DNA from: Armatimonas sp043757465
GTDB lineage: Bacteria; Armatimonadota; Armatimonadia; Armatimonadales; Armatimonadaceae
Length of the DNA: 22,772 nucleotides
Assembly: GCF_043757465.1 (NCBI RefSeq)
Contig: NZ_JAYVPL010000080.1
Coordinates: 1-22,772 of the forward strand
Direction of reading: 5' to 3'
The notes below the pieces were generated by a model that saw only the letters and a list, made by a program, of their open reading frames with translations, was not told the DNA's origin and ran no database searches. Numbering within the stretch: position 1 is the stretch's first letter; each line of letters opens with the position of its first letter. Both the position numbers and the translations under genes were made by a program. Below are positions 15,838 through 22,772 of the stretch, piece after piece.

Positions 15838-17946
15838 CCCGCCACGGGAGCATCGCTTCTGGTCACCTACCGCGATAGCGATCAAGAAGACAGCGGCGTG
15901 CAGCTACGAGACTGCCGCGAGCGTCAGCGGCTCCACGCAGAGTGGAAGGAAGCCAACCCAACCGCGTCGCGCCGTCCCAAAGACATCATGGAAAAGACAC
16001 GCTGGAGCTATGACAAGCTCCCGTTCCGGCTCCGTATCGTCACCGAGGGCACCGATGCCGACCTGGACACGATTTTGGGGATGCTCTCCGCCAAGGACAA
16101 TGAGCGGCGCATCTTCGCCGAGCGCTGGTCTACCTATGGCCGCGACGAGTCCTACACCACCACACCCAAGCAGCTTCTCTACGCCGCGTGGGTGACGATA
16201 AAGCGCTTCCAGATAGTGCGCGATGCCGACGGACACGCGATTGAGGCGTTTGTTGAGGTCGAAGCAGTCGAGTCCCGAGGTCAAAGCGACGGGATCTATG
16301 TCTACGGCTCCCGGAAAACGCTCCCCGAGGACGGCGAGGTCTACACGCTCGATGCTGACCCATCCAATATCATGGGGCAGTGGGCACAGACCCTCACCGA
16401 TGGCCTGAGCGCTGCCGAAACAGAAGGCAACCCCGGCATCCATGCCCTCTACCGCCGCCTCGCTCAGCCTGACCTGACCAGCCCGGCGACTTGGCCGGAT
16501 GCCGCCGCCGAAGCACAGAAGCGCTTCCTCGCGGGACTAGATGCCTTCCACGCAGCCGGGCTCTTCCACGACTTCGAGCAAGGCAAGCGTGAGTTCATCG
16601 GCGAGCACGGCGGCGATCCGGTTCTGCTGGTTCAGGGGCCACCCGGCACGGGCAAGTCCTACTCCAGTGGCTTCGCCATCCTCGCGCGCATCCAAGGCGC
16701 AATGGCCGCCCAGCTCCCGCAGCGCGTCTTTCTCTCCTGCAAGACCCACAGCGCCACCGACGTGCTCAGGGATGGCGTACGAGAAGCCGTCGAGAAACTG
16801 GAGTCTTGGCACCGAAGCAATCCCACGCTCTACAGACAATACTTCGAGACGCGCCTGCTGGATCTCCCCTTCGTGCGCCTCGATCCCGAGAAGCCGATCC
16901 AATGGGACGCCGACCCGTATCTGATCGTCGCGGGAACCCCTAGCGGCATCTGGAAGCTACGGCCAAAGGACAATCTCTTTGGCCTACATGTCTGTGATCT
17001 GCTCGTGCTGGATGAAGCCTCGCAGATGTCGCTGCCTGAGGCACTCATGGCCTCGCTCTCACTGAAGCCCGGCGGGCGCGTGATCGTGGTGGGAGACCCC
17101 AGGCAGATGCCCCCGATTGTGCAGCATGCCTGGGACACCGAGGCACGGCGCACCTTCGACTTATTCCCCACCTACCGCTCACTCTTCGACTTTCTCAGTG
17201 CACTCAATCCTCCCTATATCCGCTTTACGGAAAGCTTCCGGCTCCACCAGGTCATGGCCGAGTTCCTGCGCGAGGAGATCTACCGCCACGACGGGATCCA
17301 CTACCACTCCCACCGCACCAGCACTCTCACACCACATACCTACGACAACCCTCTGGTTGCTGCTGTCCTCCACCCTGACTTTCCGCTCATCGTCGTCCTG
17401 CATGACGAAGCCGAGAGCCAGAGCCGCAATGGTTTCGAGGAGCAGCTCCTGGGACCGATTCTCGCCGCGCTCACCGATCAGCACAACCTGGAAGCCAAGA
17501 AGGGGCTCGGCGTCGTGGTTCCCCACCGGGCACAGCGCTCCGCCCTCCAGCTCGCCTACCCCCAGCTCTGCGTTCTGGATGACAATGGCCAGATAACCCT
17601 CTCCGCCGTGGATACCGTGGAGCGCTACCAAGGCGACGAGCGCGATGTGATCGTCATCTCCGCCACCGAGAGCGACCCCGACTACATCCAGGCATCCGCA
17701 GGCTTCCTGCTCGATCCCTGCCGCCTCAATGTCGCCCTCTCCCGCGCCAAGAAGAAAATGGTACTCGTCGCCTCCCGTAGCATCTTCGAGTACTTCAGCG
17801 CCGACGAAGTGATGTTCCGCAACGCCCAGATATGGAAGAACCTCCTGCGCCGCACCTGCCACACAGAACTCTACCAAGGCGAGCTAGAAGGCAAGCCAGT
17901 GGCGATATACGGCTGCCCCATTCCACAGAAAGAAAATCCCACGTGA
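15715..17946 (+). CDS. SF1 (UPF1/Dna2-type) helicase with a truncated PIN-toxin N-terminus
   Basis: A 743-aa protein. Residues 303-690 form an SF1B helicase of the AAA_11/AAA_12 type: Walker A VQGPPGTGKS (306-315), DEASQ (433-437), GDPRQMPP (from 460), VERYQGDERDV (from 635) and NVALSRAKKK (from 672). Such enzymes unwind DNA or RNA and often accompany nucleases in defence loci. Residues ~45-300 are an unrecognised alpha/beta region, probably what is left of a longer native N-terminal part. Residues 1-41 (YLLDTNILVHLVRAD..., ending CPLLS) match the start of a VapC PIN domain, with the first catalytic Asp at D8, but the rest of the PIN fold is missing. No strong ribosome site precedes the ATG at 15715, so it is probably coupled to the antitoxin-like gene. 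Its GTGA end overlaps mcrB. The helicase is secure; the fusion reading is inferred. Confidence 0.85.
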   Translation: MATLYLLDTNILVHLVRADATWQQIRDRYDLLLTETCPLLSPATGASLLVTYRDSDQEDSGVQLRDCRERQRLHAEWKEANPTASRRPKDIMEKTRWSYDKLPFRLRIVTEGTDADLDTILGMLSAKDNERRIFAERWSTYGRDESYTTTPKQLLYAAWVTIKRFQIVRDADGHAIEAFVEVEAVESRGQSDGIYVYGSRKTLPEDGEVYTLDADPSNIMGQWAQTLTDGLSAAETEGNPGIHALYRRLAQPDLTSPATWPDAAAEAQKRFLAGLDAFHAAGLFHDFEQGKREFIGEHGGDPVLLVQGPPGTGKSYSSGFAILARIQGAMAAQLPQRVFLSCKTHSATDVLRDGVREAVEKLESWHRSNPTLYRQYFETRLLDLPFVRLDPEKPIQWDADPYLIVAGTPSGIWKLRPKDNLFGLHVCDLLVLDEASQMSLPEALMASLSLKPGGRVIVVGDPRQMPPIVQHAWDTEARRTFDLFPTYRSLFDFLSALNPPYIRFTESFRLHQVMAEFLREEIYRHDGIHYHSHRTSTLTPHTYDNPLVAAVLHPDFPLIVVLHDEAESQSRNGFEEQLLGPILAALTDQHNLEAKKGLGVVVPHRAQRSALQLAYPQLCVLDDNGQITLSAVDTVERYQGDERDVIVISATESDPDYIQASAGFLLDPCRLNVALSRAKKKMVLVASRSIFEYFSADEVMFRNAQIWKNLLRRTCHTELYQGELEGKPVAIYGCPIPQKENPT

Positions 17947-20579
17947 CATCTGAAAACCGCGCCGACCCGACCTACGCACGCCAAATTATTGAAAAACTGC
18001 TACCAGATCCAACAGTACGCCTTCCTGTCCTATCGCTGCTGGTGGAGCTGATCCAATCTGCCAACCGGAGCCCAGACAAATGGGGGATTACTCTTTTTCC
18101 GAACCAGTTTGCTCTGAATACAGGGCGACGTTACTACACTTTCTGGCTGGAAAAATCGGTACTCCACCTTTACTGGATAGCAGAATCAAATGAAGAGGAG
18201 CCACCAGGAACACGGGCAAGCTTTACTACCTTGGTAAATGCACGCACTGTTGATAAAAAAATAGCAGAAGAGCTTATTCCTTGGCTAGAGATTCTTCGTC
18301 CACGTATTGAGCGATTAATCACCGCAGGAAATGCCAGTACAAACGCACCTCTCCATCCGAAGGCACAGCGCTCCCACTCACCGGGTATCCTGCGTTATCT
18401 GGAAGAGGAGCTTGGCATATCGCTACCAGACCCAATCTATCCACCACCTGCCGCCACCTTCACTTGGATTCCCTTCTTTGAGGAGCTGGCTGAGCGGGTC
18501 TTGACCTACCGAAATCGGCAAGAGGAACTGATTGGCCTTCTCCAAAAACTCCACGGACAAGGACGAAAAGTAACAACTCTGGACGACCGTGACGCATCGG
18601 GATCATCCTTCCCTCTAACAGTTCAAGACCCATTCACCTTCTTCTCACACTTCTGCCGTGGCATTACCTTCGCCAACAAGAAAGACATCTTCTCCGACTT
18701 GAAGGCAGAGTGGGGGCTGGAGTCTCCCGTCCCTACCGACCTGCGCGGCGTGCCAGAGGTAAATAACCAACGCGCCTGGTTTTTCTCGTATGAGTCACAT
18801 CGTGCTCCCACCGATCTTGATGCCCTCTGGGACATCGCGGAACAAGCCATCCAAGGGGCGGAGGCGATCACTGAGTCGGCATGGCGCAATGCGCTGGAGG
18901 TGCGGCAGGTTGGGCTTGCGAAGCTGACGATGGGCTTCTTCTGGCTCAACCCAGAAGAGTTCTTGCCACTAGATCAGAACGTTCGAGGCTACCTGCGCCG
19001 TGCGGGTGTCACAGTTCCCGACCCCATCACGCTCTCGCAGTACCGCACGCTCCTCGCCGAAGCTCAAGATCGCCTTCAGATGAGCCTGCCCGAGATCTCC
19101 TACGCAGCCTTTCAGAACACGCCGTTACCCACTCAGATCAAAGAAAACGCATCGGATACCTACATGCCTCTTCCTATTTTTCCTCTCAACACTATTCTCT
19201 ACGGCCCTCCTGGCACCGGCAAGACCTATGAAACCGCCCGCCGAGCAGTCATGATCATAGATGACTCCGCACCCGATGACCGAAAAGAACTCATGGCTCG
19301 CTATCGACAACTCCAACGCGAAGGGCGAATAGGGTTCGTCACCTTCCACCAGTCCTATGCCTACGAGGACTTTATCGAAGGAATCCGCCCTGTGATGGAT
19401 GAAGAGGACGGCGAGGGGAGCCCACGCTATAGGATTGTGGATGGGGTATTCAAAGAGCTGGCACTCAATGCACTTGGAACCATGCTACACCCCACCTTGA
19501 CTACTTCCAATGCTAGCCCGAGTTTCGCCGTTTTCTGGGAAGCTCTCGTCGAGAAAATTGAAAACGAACCTGCCTGGACGCTGAAGGGGCGTGGGCATAG
19601 TGAGTACCAGCTCAGCCTGACAACTTTAGGAAATCTGCAGGGAGTTAATGTCAAGGGAAACGCTCAGCGTCCTTACAGTGCCACGCGCAGCAAGATTGAG
19701 CAGGTTTGGCACCAGCTCCCTGAAGATCAGGAACCAAGTCACAATGCGCTGATGGACATTCTGAAAGTTGGGACGCACACCAACTTGATCGGAGCCGTCA
19801 TTGACGAGCTACGCTCCATTGCGAAAACGCCGCCAAAGCATATTTCTCCACCAGAAAAGTCAGCAAAGGAAAAAGCCAGAGCCTATTTGCGAAACAGTGA
19901 AGCCAGTGCCTTGACACTAGAAGAAGTCGCTCTGCCGCGCTATGTGCTGATCGTAGATGAGATCAACCGGGGCAATATCAGCAAGATTCTGGGCGAGCTT
20001 ATCACGCTTCTGGAAGACGACAAGCGCATCGGGGAGGACAATGAGCTAACCGTGACGCTGCCCTATTCACGTGAGACTTTTGGGGTGCCCTCAAACCTCT
20101 ATCTCGTTGGCACCATGAACACCGCTGACAAGAGCCTGGCACTGCTGGATGTCGCGCTTAGGCGGCGCTTCACGTTTGAGGAGCTGACTCCCGACTTCAG
20201 CGTGTGCGGGCTTTCGCCCGAGATGCAAAAAGCGCTGGAGGAGCTGAACCGGCGTATCACGCTCCGCAAAGACCGGGATCATCGGATCGGGCACGCGTTC
20301 TTTATGAAAGTCGGGAGCGACACAAATGCCTTCGATGCAGCGTTTCGGGGGAAAGTGCTCCCCCTCCTCCAAGAGTACTTCTTCAACGACTGGGATGGCG
20401 TGCGCTATGTTCTGGGAGAGCTGGACAAGCCCGGCGGGTTCGTGATGACTCTAGGCAGTGAGCAAGATAAGCAAGATAAGAACATCCGTAACCGCTGGCA
20501 GTGGTACACCGATGCCGGGATAGAGCTTTCTCCGCTCACGCAGCTTGTGAAGAACTATGGATACAATCAGACTTCCTGA
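17943..20579 (+). CDS. mcrB: McrB-like AAA+ GTPase (type IV restriction)
   Basis: From the GTG at 17943, which overlaps the helicase stop as GTGA, the protein has 878 aa. An in-frame ATG at 17832 would add 37 residues lying entirely inside the preceding gene, so I reject it. The C-terminal half is a McrB AAA+ motor: Walker A YGPPGTGKT (420-428), Walker B with VDEINRGNISKILGEL (D672, E673), and the McrB signature MNTAD (725-729) followed by LLDVALRRRF, the arginine-finger region. The N-terminal half has a first part without recognised homology (1-200) and then a segment (~228-395; FFSHFCRGITF, PVPTDLRGVP, NNQRAWFF) often found before the motor in McrB-like proteins. The N-terminus presumably reads modified DNA; the modification cannot be told. 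McrB hydrolyses GTP to drive cutting with McrC, encoded next. Several stretches are more AT-rich than neighbouring genes. Confidence 0.9.
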   Translation: MTSENRADPTYARQIIEKLLPDPTVRLPVLSLLVELIQSANRSPDKWGITLFPNQFALNTGRRYYTFWLEKSVLHLYWIAESNEEEPPGTRASFTTLVNARTVDKKIAEELIPWLEILRPRIERLITAGNASTNAPLHPKAQRSHSPGILRYLEEELGISLPDPIYPPPAATFTWIPFFEELAERVLTYRNRQEELIGLLQKLHGQGRKVTTLDDRDASGSSFPLTVQDPFTFFSHFCRGITFANKKDIFSDLKAEWGLESPVPTDLRGVPEVNNQRAWFFSYESHRAPTDLDALWDIAEQAIQGAEAITESAWRNALEVRQVGLAKLTMGFFWLNPEEFLPLDQNVRGYLRRAGVTVPDPITLSQYRTLLAEAQDRLQMSLPEISYAAFQNTPLPTQIKENASDTYMPLPIFPLNTILYGPPGTGKTYETARRAVMIIDDSAPDDRKELMARYRQLQREGRIGFVTFHQSYAYEDFIEGIRPVMDEEDGEGSPRYRIVDGVFKELALNALGTMLHPTLTTSNASPSFAVFWEALVEKIENEPAWTLKGRGHSEYQLSLTTLGNLQGVNVKGNAQRPYSATRSKIEQVWHQLPEDQEPSHNALMDILKVGTHTNLIGAVIDELRSIAKTPPKHISPPEKSAKEKARAYLRNSEASALTLEEVALPRYVLIVDEINRGNISKILGELITLLEDDKRIGEDNELTVTLPYSRETFGVPSNLYLVGTMNTADKSLALLDVALRRRFTFEELTPDFSVCGLSPEMQKALEELNRRITLRKDRDHRIGHAFFMKVGSDTNAFDAAFRGKVLPLLQEYFFNDWDGVRYVLGELDKPGGFVMTLGSEQDKQDKNIRNRWQWYTDAGIELSPLTQLVKNYGYNQTS

Positions 20580-21903
20580 GTGGGGGCGCGTCCGCGTGCC
20601 CGACCTCACCAACGACCAGCGCGAGCGGCTTAGTGACCTCTCGGTCGCGTGGAAGGAGGCCAATCGCCTGCCTGCGCTGCCGCTTTCCTTCGAGGGCACT
20701 GATGGGAAGACACTGGTCACCCGGCAGTATGTTGGGGTGATCGAGACCGATGACATCGCCATCGAGATCTACCCCAAGCTCGACAAGGGAATAGGGGAGA
20801 CAGATACTCTGGCGGAGGGCAAAGAGAAAAGCGTCCTGGCGAACCTGATGTGGATGCTACAGGAGAGTGGCTACGACGATCTTGTAGACACGGGCGATGG
20901 TGGGCTGGACGAGTCGCAAGAATCTTTCCCCGATCTCTTTGCGCTCCTCATGGCAAAGCGCCTGCGAGACGAGCTGGCGCGGGGCGTGCCACGGAGTTAC
21001 GAGCGCTTTGAGGACGATCTCAAGACCGTGCGTGGGCGTCTACTGGTGGGAGAGCAGGCCACCCGCAACTTCGATAGATGGGACCGCATCGCCTGTACCT
21101 TCGACGAGTTCACGCCGGACACAGCCGTCTGCCGCATCCTGCGTTGTGCCTGTCAGACGCTACAGGGGCGTGTTCGCCACGCAGAGGCACGCCGCGTGCT
21201 CTCGGAGTGCCTAGGGCTTCTCGACGAGGTCAGCGATATCTCTGTTGCAGAGGCACTGCACCATGCCAACCTACTTCCCCCCTGGAGCCGCGGTATGGAG
21301 CGCTTCCGTCGGCCTTTCACGCTGGCAGTGCGCCTTCTGCGTGGCCTCTCCCATGACTTGCTGGCGGGGCACCGTGACACCTTTGTCTTCCTGCTGAACA
21401 TGAACCGAGTCTTTGAGGCATTCGTCACCGCGGCACTAGAGGCACGCTTTGGCGTTCCGATCCGGACGCAGGAGCCTATCGGGACACTCCTCAAAACGAA
21501 ACCAGGCGGCATCCAACAAAAGCCTGACTTTCTCTGGAAGACGGAGCAGGGCATCTGGATCGGCGATGCCAAGTACAAGCACCTCACAGCAGGCATGGAG
21601 ATGAGCCTGACGTTTGCAAAAGACGAGACCGCGCCCGCCGGTCGCTTTCTCAGCCCGGATGACATTCGGCAGCTAACGGTCTACGCCGAGCTAGTGCGTC
21701 GGCAGGAAGCACTGGATACGATCCCTCATCTGGCACTCTTTTACCCCTTTCAAGGGAGCGAGGCTCAGCTCAGAGCCGATAGTACACTCGCCTGGAACGA
21801 CTCGATTCTCTGGCTCGTGCCCGTACTCCTCCGACAACAGAGCAAATTGGCGAGCATCCTTCCGGTAAACTTCCCTGAAGCGCATGCGAACGAAACGAAT
21901 TAA
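20557..21903 (+). CDS. mcrC: McrC-like PD-(D/E)XK endonuclease subunit
   Basis: A 448-aa protein. The N-terminus (IRLPEWGRVRVP) and the sequence YVGVIETDDIAIEIYPKL are typical of McrC, which docks on the McrB ring. The nuclease core shows QKPDFLW with P323-D324, then IGDAKYK with D337-A-K339, the PD...D-x-K catalytic set, so it should be active. No residue of that set is missing. The ATG at 20557 overlaps the end of mcrB by 23 bases, implying coupled translation and close to 1:1 supply. It is the last gene of the defence operon by function. McrBC complexes cut DNA carrying modified bases between two recognition sites; which modification is set by the McrB N-terminus. The closest known use is defence against phages with modified DNA or against foreign methylation. 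Confidence 0.9.
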   Translation: MDTIRLPEWGRVRVPDLTNDQRERLSDLSVAWKEANRLPALPLSFEGTDGKTLVTRQYVGVIETDDIAIEIYPKLDKGIGETDTLAEGKEKSVLANLMWMLQESGYDDLVDTGDGGLDESQESFPDLFALLMAKRLRDELARGVPRSYERFEDDLKTVRGRLLVGEQATRNFDRWDRIACTFDEFTPDTAVCRILRCACQTLQGRVRHAEARRVLSECLGLLDEVSDISVAEALHHANLLPPWSRGMERFRRPFTLAVRLLRGLSHDLLAGHRDTFVFLLNMNRVFEAFVTAALEARFGVPIRTQEPIGTLLKTKPGGIQQKPDFLWKTEQGIWIGDAKYKHLTAGMEMSLTFAKDETAPAGRFLSPDDIRQLTVYAELVRRQEALDTIPHLALFYPFQGSEAQLRADSTLAWNDSILWLVPVLLRQQSKLASILPVNFPEAHANETN

Positions 21904-21904
21904 A

Positions 21905-22627
21905 ATGACAATGGAGGCGTTTCATGCCCTCCCACGCCACTACGCCTGGAAACACGAGTACTGGGATGGCACTGCCCACATCCGCCCCCGCGAGCTGGCC
22001 GTGTTCGCCGCCTTGCCACTCCATAACCTCCCCGAGCCAAGTGTCACACCACCCGCCGGTCTGGTGCATGCCCCCCTCACCGATGCCACGCCCGAAGCAC
22101 TGGCCCAGCTCTACCGCGCGGCGTTTTGCGATACCCCCGACCTCTGTGACTATGTGGGAGAGATTCTGGAGCGTGAGATCCAGCGCTGGCTGACCAAAGA
22201 CATCGCCCGTGCCCATCCCGTCTCTCTGATTCTGCGCCCCAAGCGGCATCCGCGCACCGTGGCAGCCTTGCTCCTCGTCAAGAAAACCGCCAGCGGCTTC
22301 CTTCTCGATACCCTCGCCGTGCGCCCACGCTACCAGCGCCAGGGCGTGGCCACCTCTCTCCTGCGCCACGTGGTTCCTCACCTCCTCGCCGAAGGGGCCA
22401 CAGAGCTGCTCACCACCTACCATCCCGCCAACGAGCCCAGTGTTGCCTGGCACACGCAGCAGGGTTTCGTTCCTCTTCCGTGTCTCTCACTCATACGCCT
22501 CAAGCTCCACGCCGCCCACGCCAATCGAGAAGAGATGGAGCTTCTTGCCGCCGAAGTGGAGCACCTGGAAGCGCAGGCAGAGCGCGAGGGCTACGAGTCC
22601 GTCGAGCCAATCCTGCGCCTCCGCTAA
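21905..22627 (+). CDS. GNAT-family N-acetyltransferase
   Basis: From the ATG at 21905 this is 240 aa; an upstream ATG at 21884 would overlap mcrC by 20 bases and add seven basic residues (MRTKRIK) that do not look like the family start. The acetyl-CoA signature lies at residues 137-152: LAVRPRYQRQGVATSL, with Q144-x-x-G147-x-A149 as the pyrophosphate loop. Further on, LTTYHPANEPSVAWHTQQGFV matches GNAT motif B (N-x-x-S/A-x-x-x-Y/H-x-x-x-GF). The N-terminus has WKHEYWDGTAHIRPRE, which looks conserved in a small subgroup. The last 35 residues are an acidic coiled coil. The substrate is unknown. It follows mcrC by one base, so it may be co-transcribed, but there is no evidence that it belongs to the defence function. 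Confidence 0.85.
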   Translation: MTMEAFHALPRHYAWKHEYWDGTAHIRPRELAVFAALPLHNLPEPSVTPPAGLVHAPLTDATPEALAQLYRAAFCDTPDLCDYVGEILEREIQRWLTKDIARAHPVSLILRPKRHPRTVAALLLVKKTASGFLLDTLAVRPRYQRQGVATSLLRHVVPHLLAEGATELLTTYHPANEPSVAWHTQQGFVPLPCLSLIRLKLHAAHANREEMELLAAEVEHLEAQAEREGYESVEPILRLR

Positions 22628-22678
22628 ATACGGGGCTCTTAGGGAAGTAATACGGAAATTGGCAAGTGCTTCTAAACT

Positions 22679-22771
22679 TTAGTTTCCGCTAATTGCGGGG
22701 GACTTTTCAGCCTTCTTTTGGCGACGGTGCGCCACGATTCCCACCGGCAAATGGCCAAAAACAGAGCGCTT
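22679..22771 (-). CDS. Possible C-terminal end of a minus-strand gene (5' part beyond window)
   Basis: On the minus strand a frame is open from the window edge to TAA at 22681-22679 and would end with about 30 residues, GHLPVGIVAHRRQKKAEKSP and a short tail. It reads like an ordinary basic C-terminus and would converge on the GNAT gene, but 93 bases are too few to prove coding. The 51 bases between the two stops hold a short palindrome (CTAAACTTTAG, 22672-22682) and no clear terminator. Confidence 0.25.
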   Translation of the reverse strand, partial: KRSVFGHLPVGIVAHRRQKKAEKSPAISGN

Positions 22772-22772
22772 A

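Noticed and set aside
17832..17942. Upstream ATG extension of mcrB
   Set aside because: The 37 extra residues lie wholly inside the end of the SF1 helicase gene and are Arg/Pro-rich out-of-frame text; GTG at 17943 gives the usual four-base overlap.
22628..22772. Terminator after the GNAT gene
   Set aside because: Only short palindromes and no stem followed by a T-run are visible.

Overview
The window comes from a GC-rich bacterium. It contains no rRNA, tRNA or housekeeping marker that fixes the taxon. The third-position G/C preference and the look of the GNAT, vWA and hypothetical proteins recall Armatimonadota, Planctomycetes or Chloroflexota, but this is only a weak inference. The dominant content is one long plus-strand defence operon of about 18.8 kb (3133-21903), bordered by ordinary or accessory genes.

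Left flank (1-3000): the tail of an excisionase-like helix-turn-helix protein on the plus strand. Three minus-strand genes follow: a conserved-looking hypothetical protein with a basic tail, a von Willebrand factor A (vWA) protein, and a MerR-like regulator translationally coupled to the vWA gene. The 133-base divergent interval (3000-3132) carries a near-consensus sigma-70 promoter for the regulator/vWA pair, overlapped by a small inverted repeat, and a stem-loop in the leader of the defence operon.

Defence operon (3133-21903), genes nearly touching or overlapping: (i) a 1706-aa superfamily 2 helicase with cysteine clusters, a DUF1998/MZB-type domain and a C-terminal Vsr/DUF559-like nuclease fold; (ii) a 928-aa SNF2/RapA-type ATPase resembling DrmD; (iii) a 1429-aa PglX/DrmMI-like adenine-N6 DNA methyltransferase; (iv) a 112-aa antitoxin-like protein; (v) a 743-aa SF1 (UPF1/Dna2-type) helicase whose first ~41 residues look like a truncated PIN toxin; (vi) a McrB-like AAA+ GTPase; (vii) a McrC-like PD-(D/E)XK nuclease. 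The first three genes are the kind of parts used by class 1 DISARM, in a different order, with helicase and DUF1998 on one chain and no PLD nuclease gene (DrmC). McrBC adds a modification-dependent restriction arm. My reading is a composite of a methylation-based DISARM-like system, an SF1 helicase and a type IV McrBC system under shared transcription.

The operon shows several signs of rearrangement: palindromic repeat units inserted in frame in the methyltransferase C-terminal linker, an 18-bp tandem duplication beside them, a composition shift over the presumed target-recognition region, and the antitoxin / truncated-PIN junction at the start of the SF1 helicase.

Right flank (21905-22772): a GNAT acetyltransferase one base after mcrC, then about 145 bases that may include the end of a minus-strand gene.
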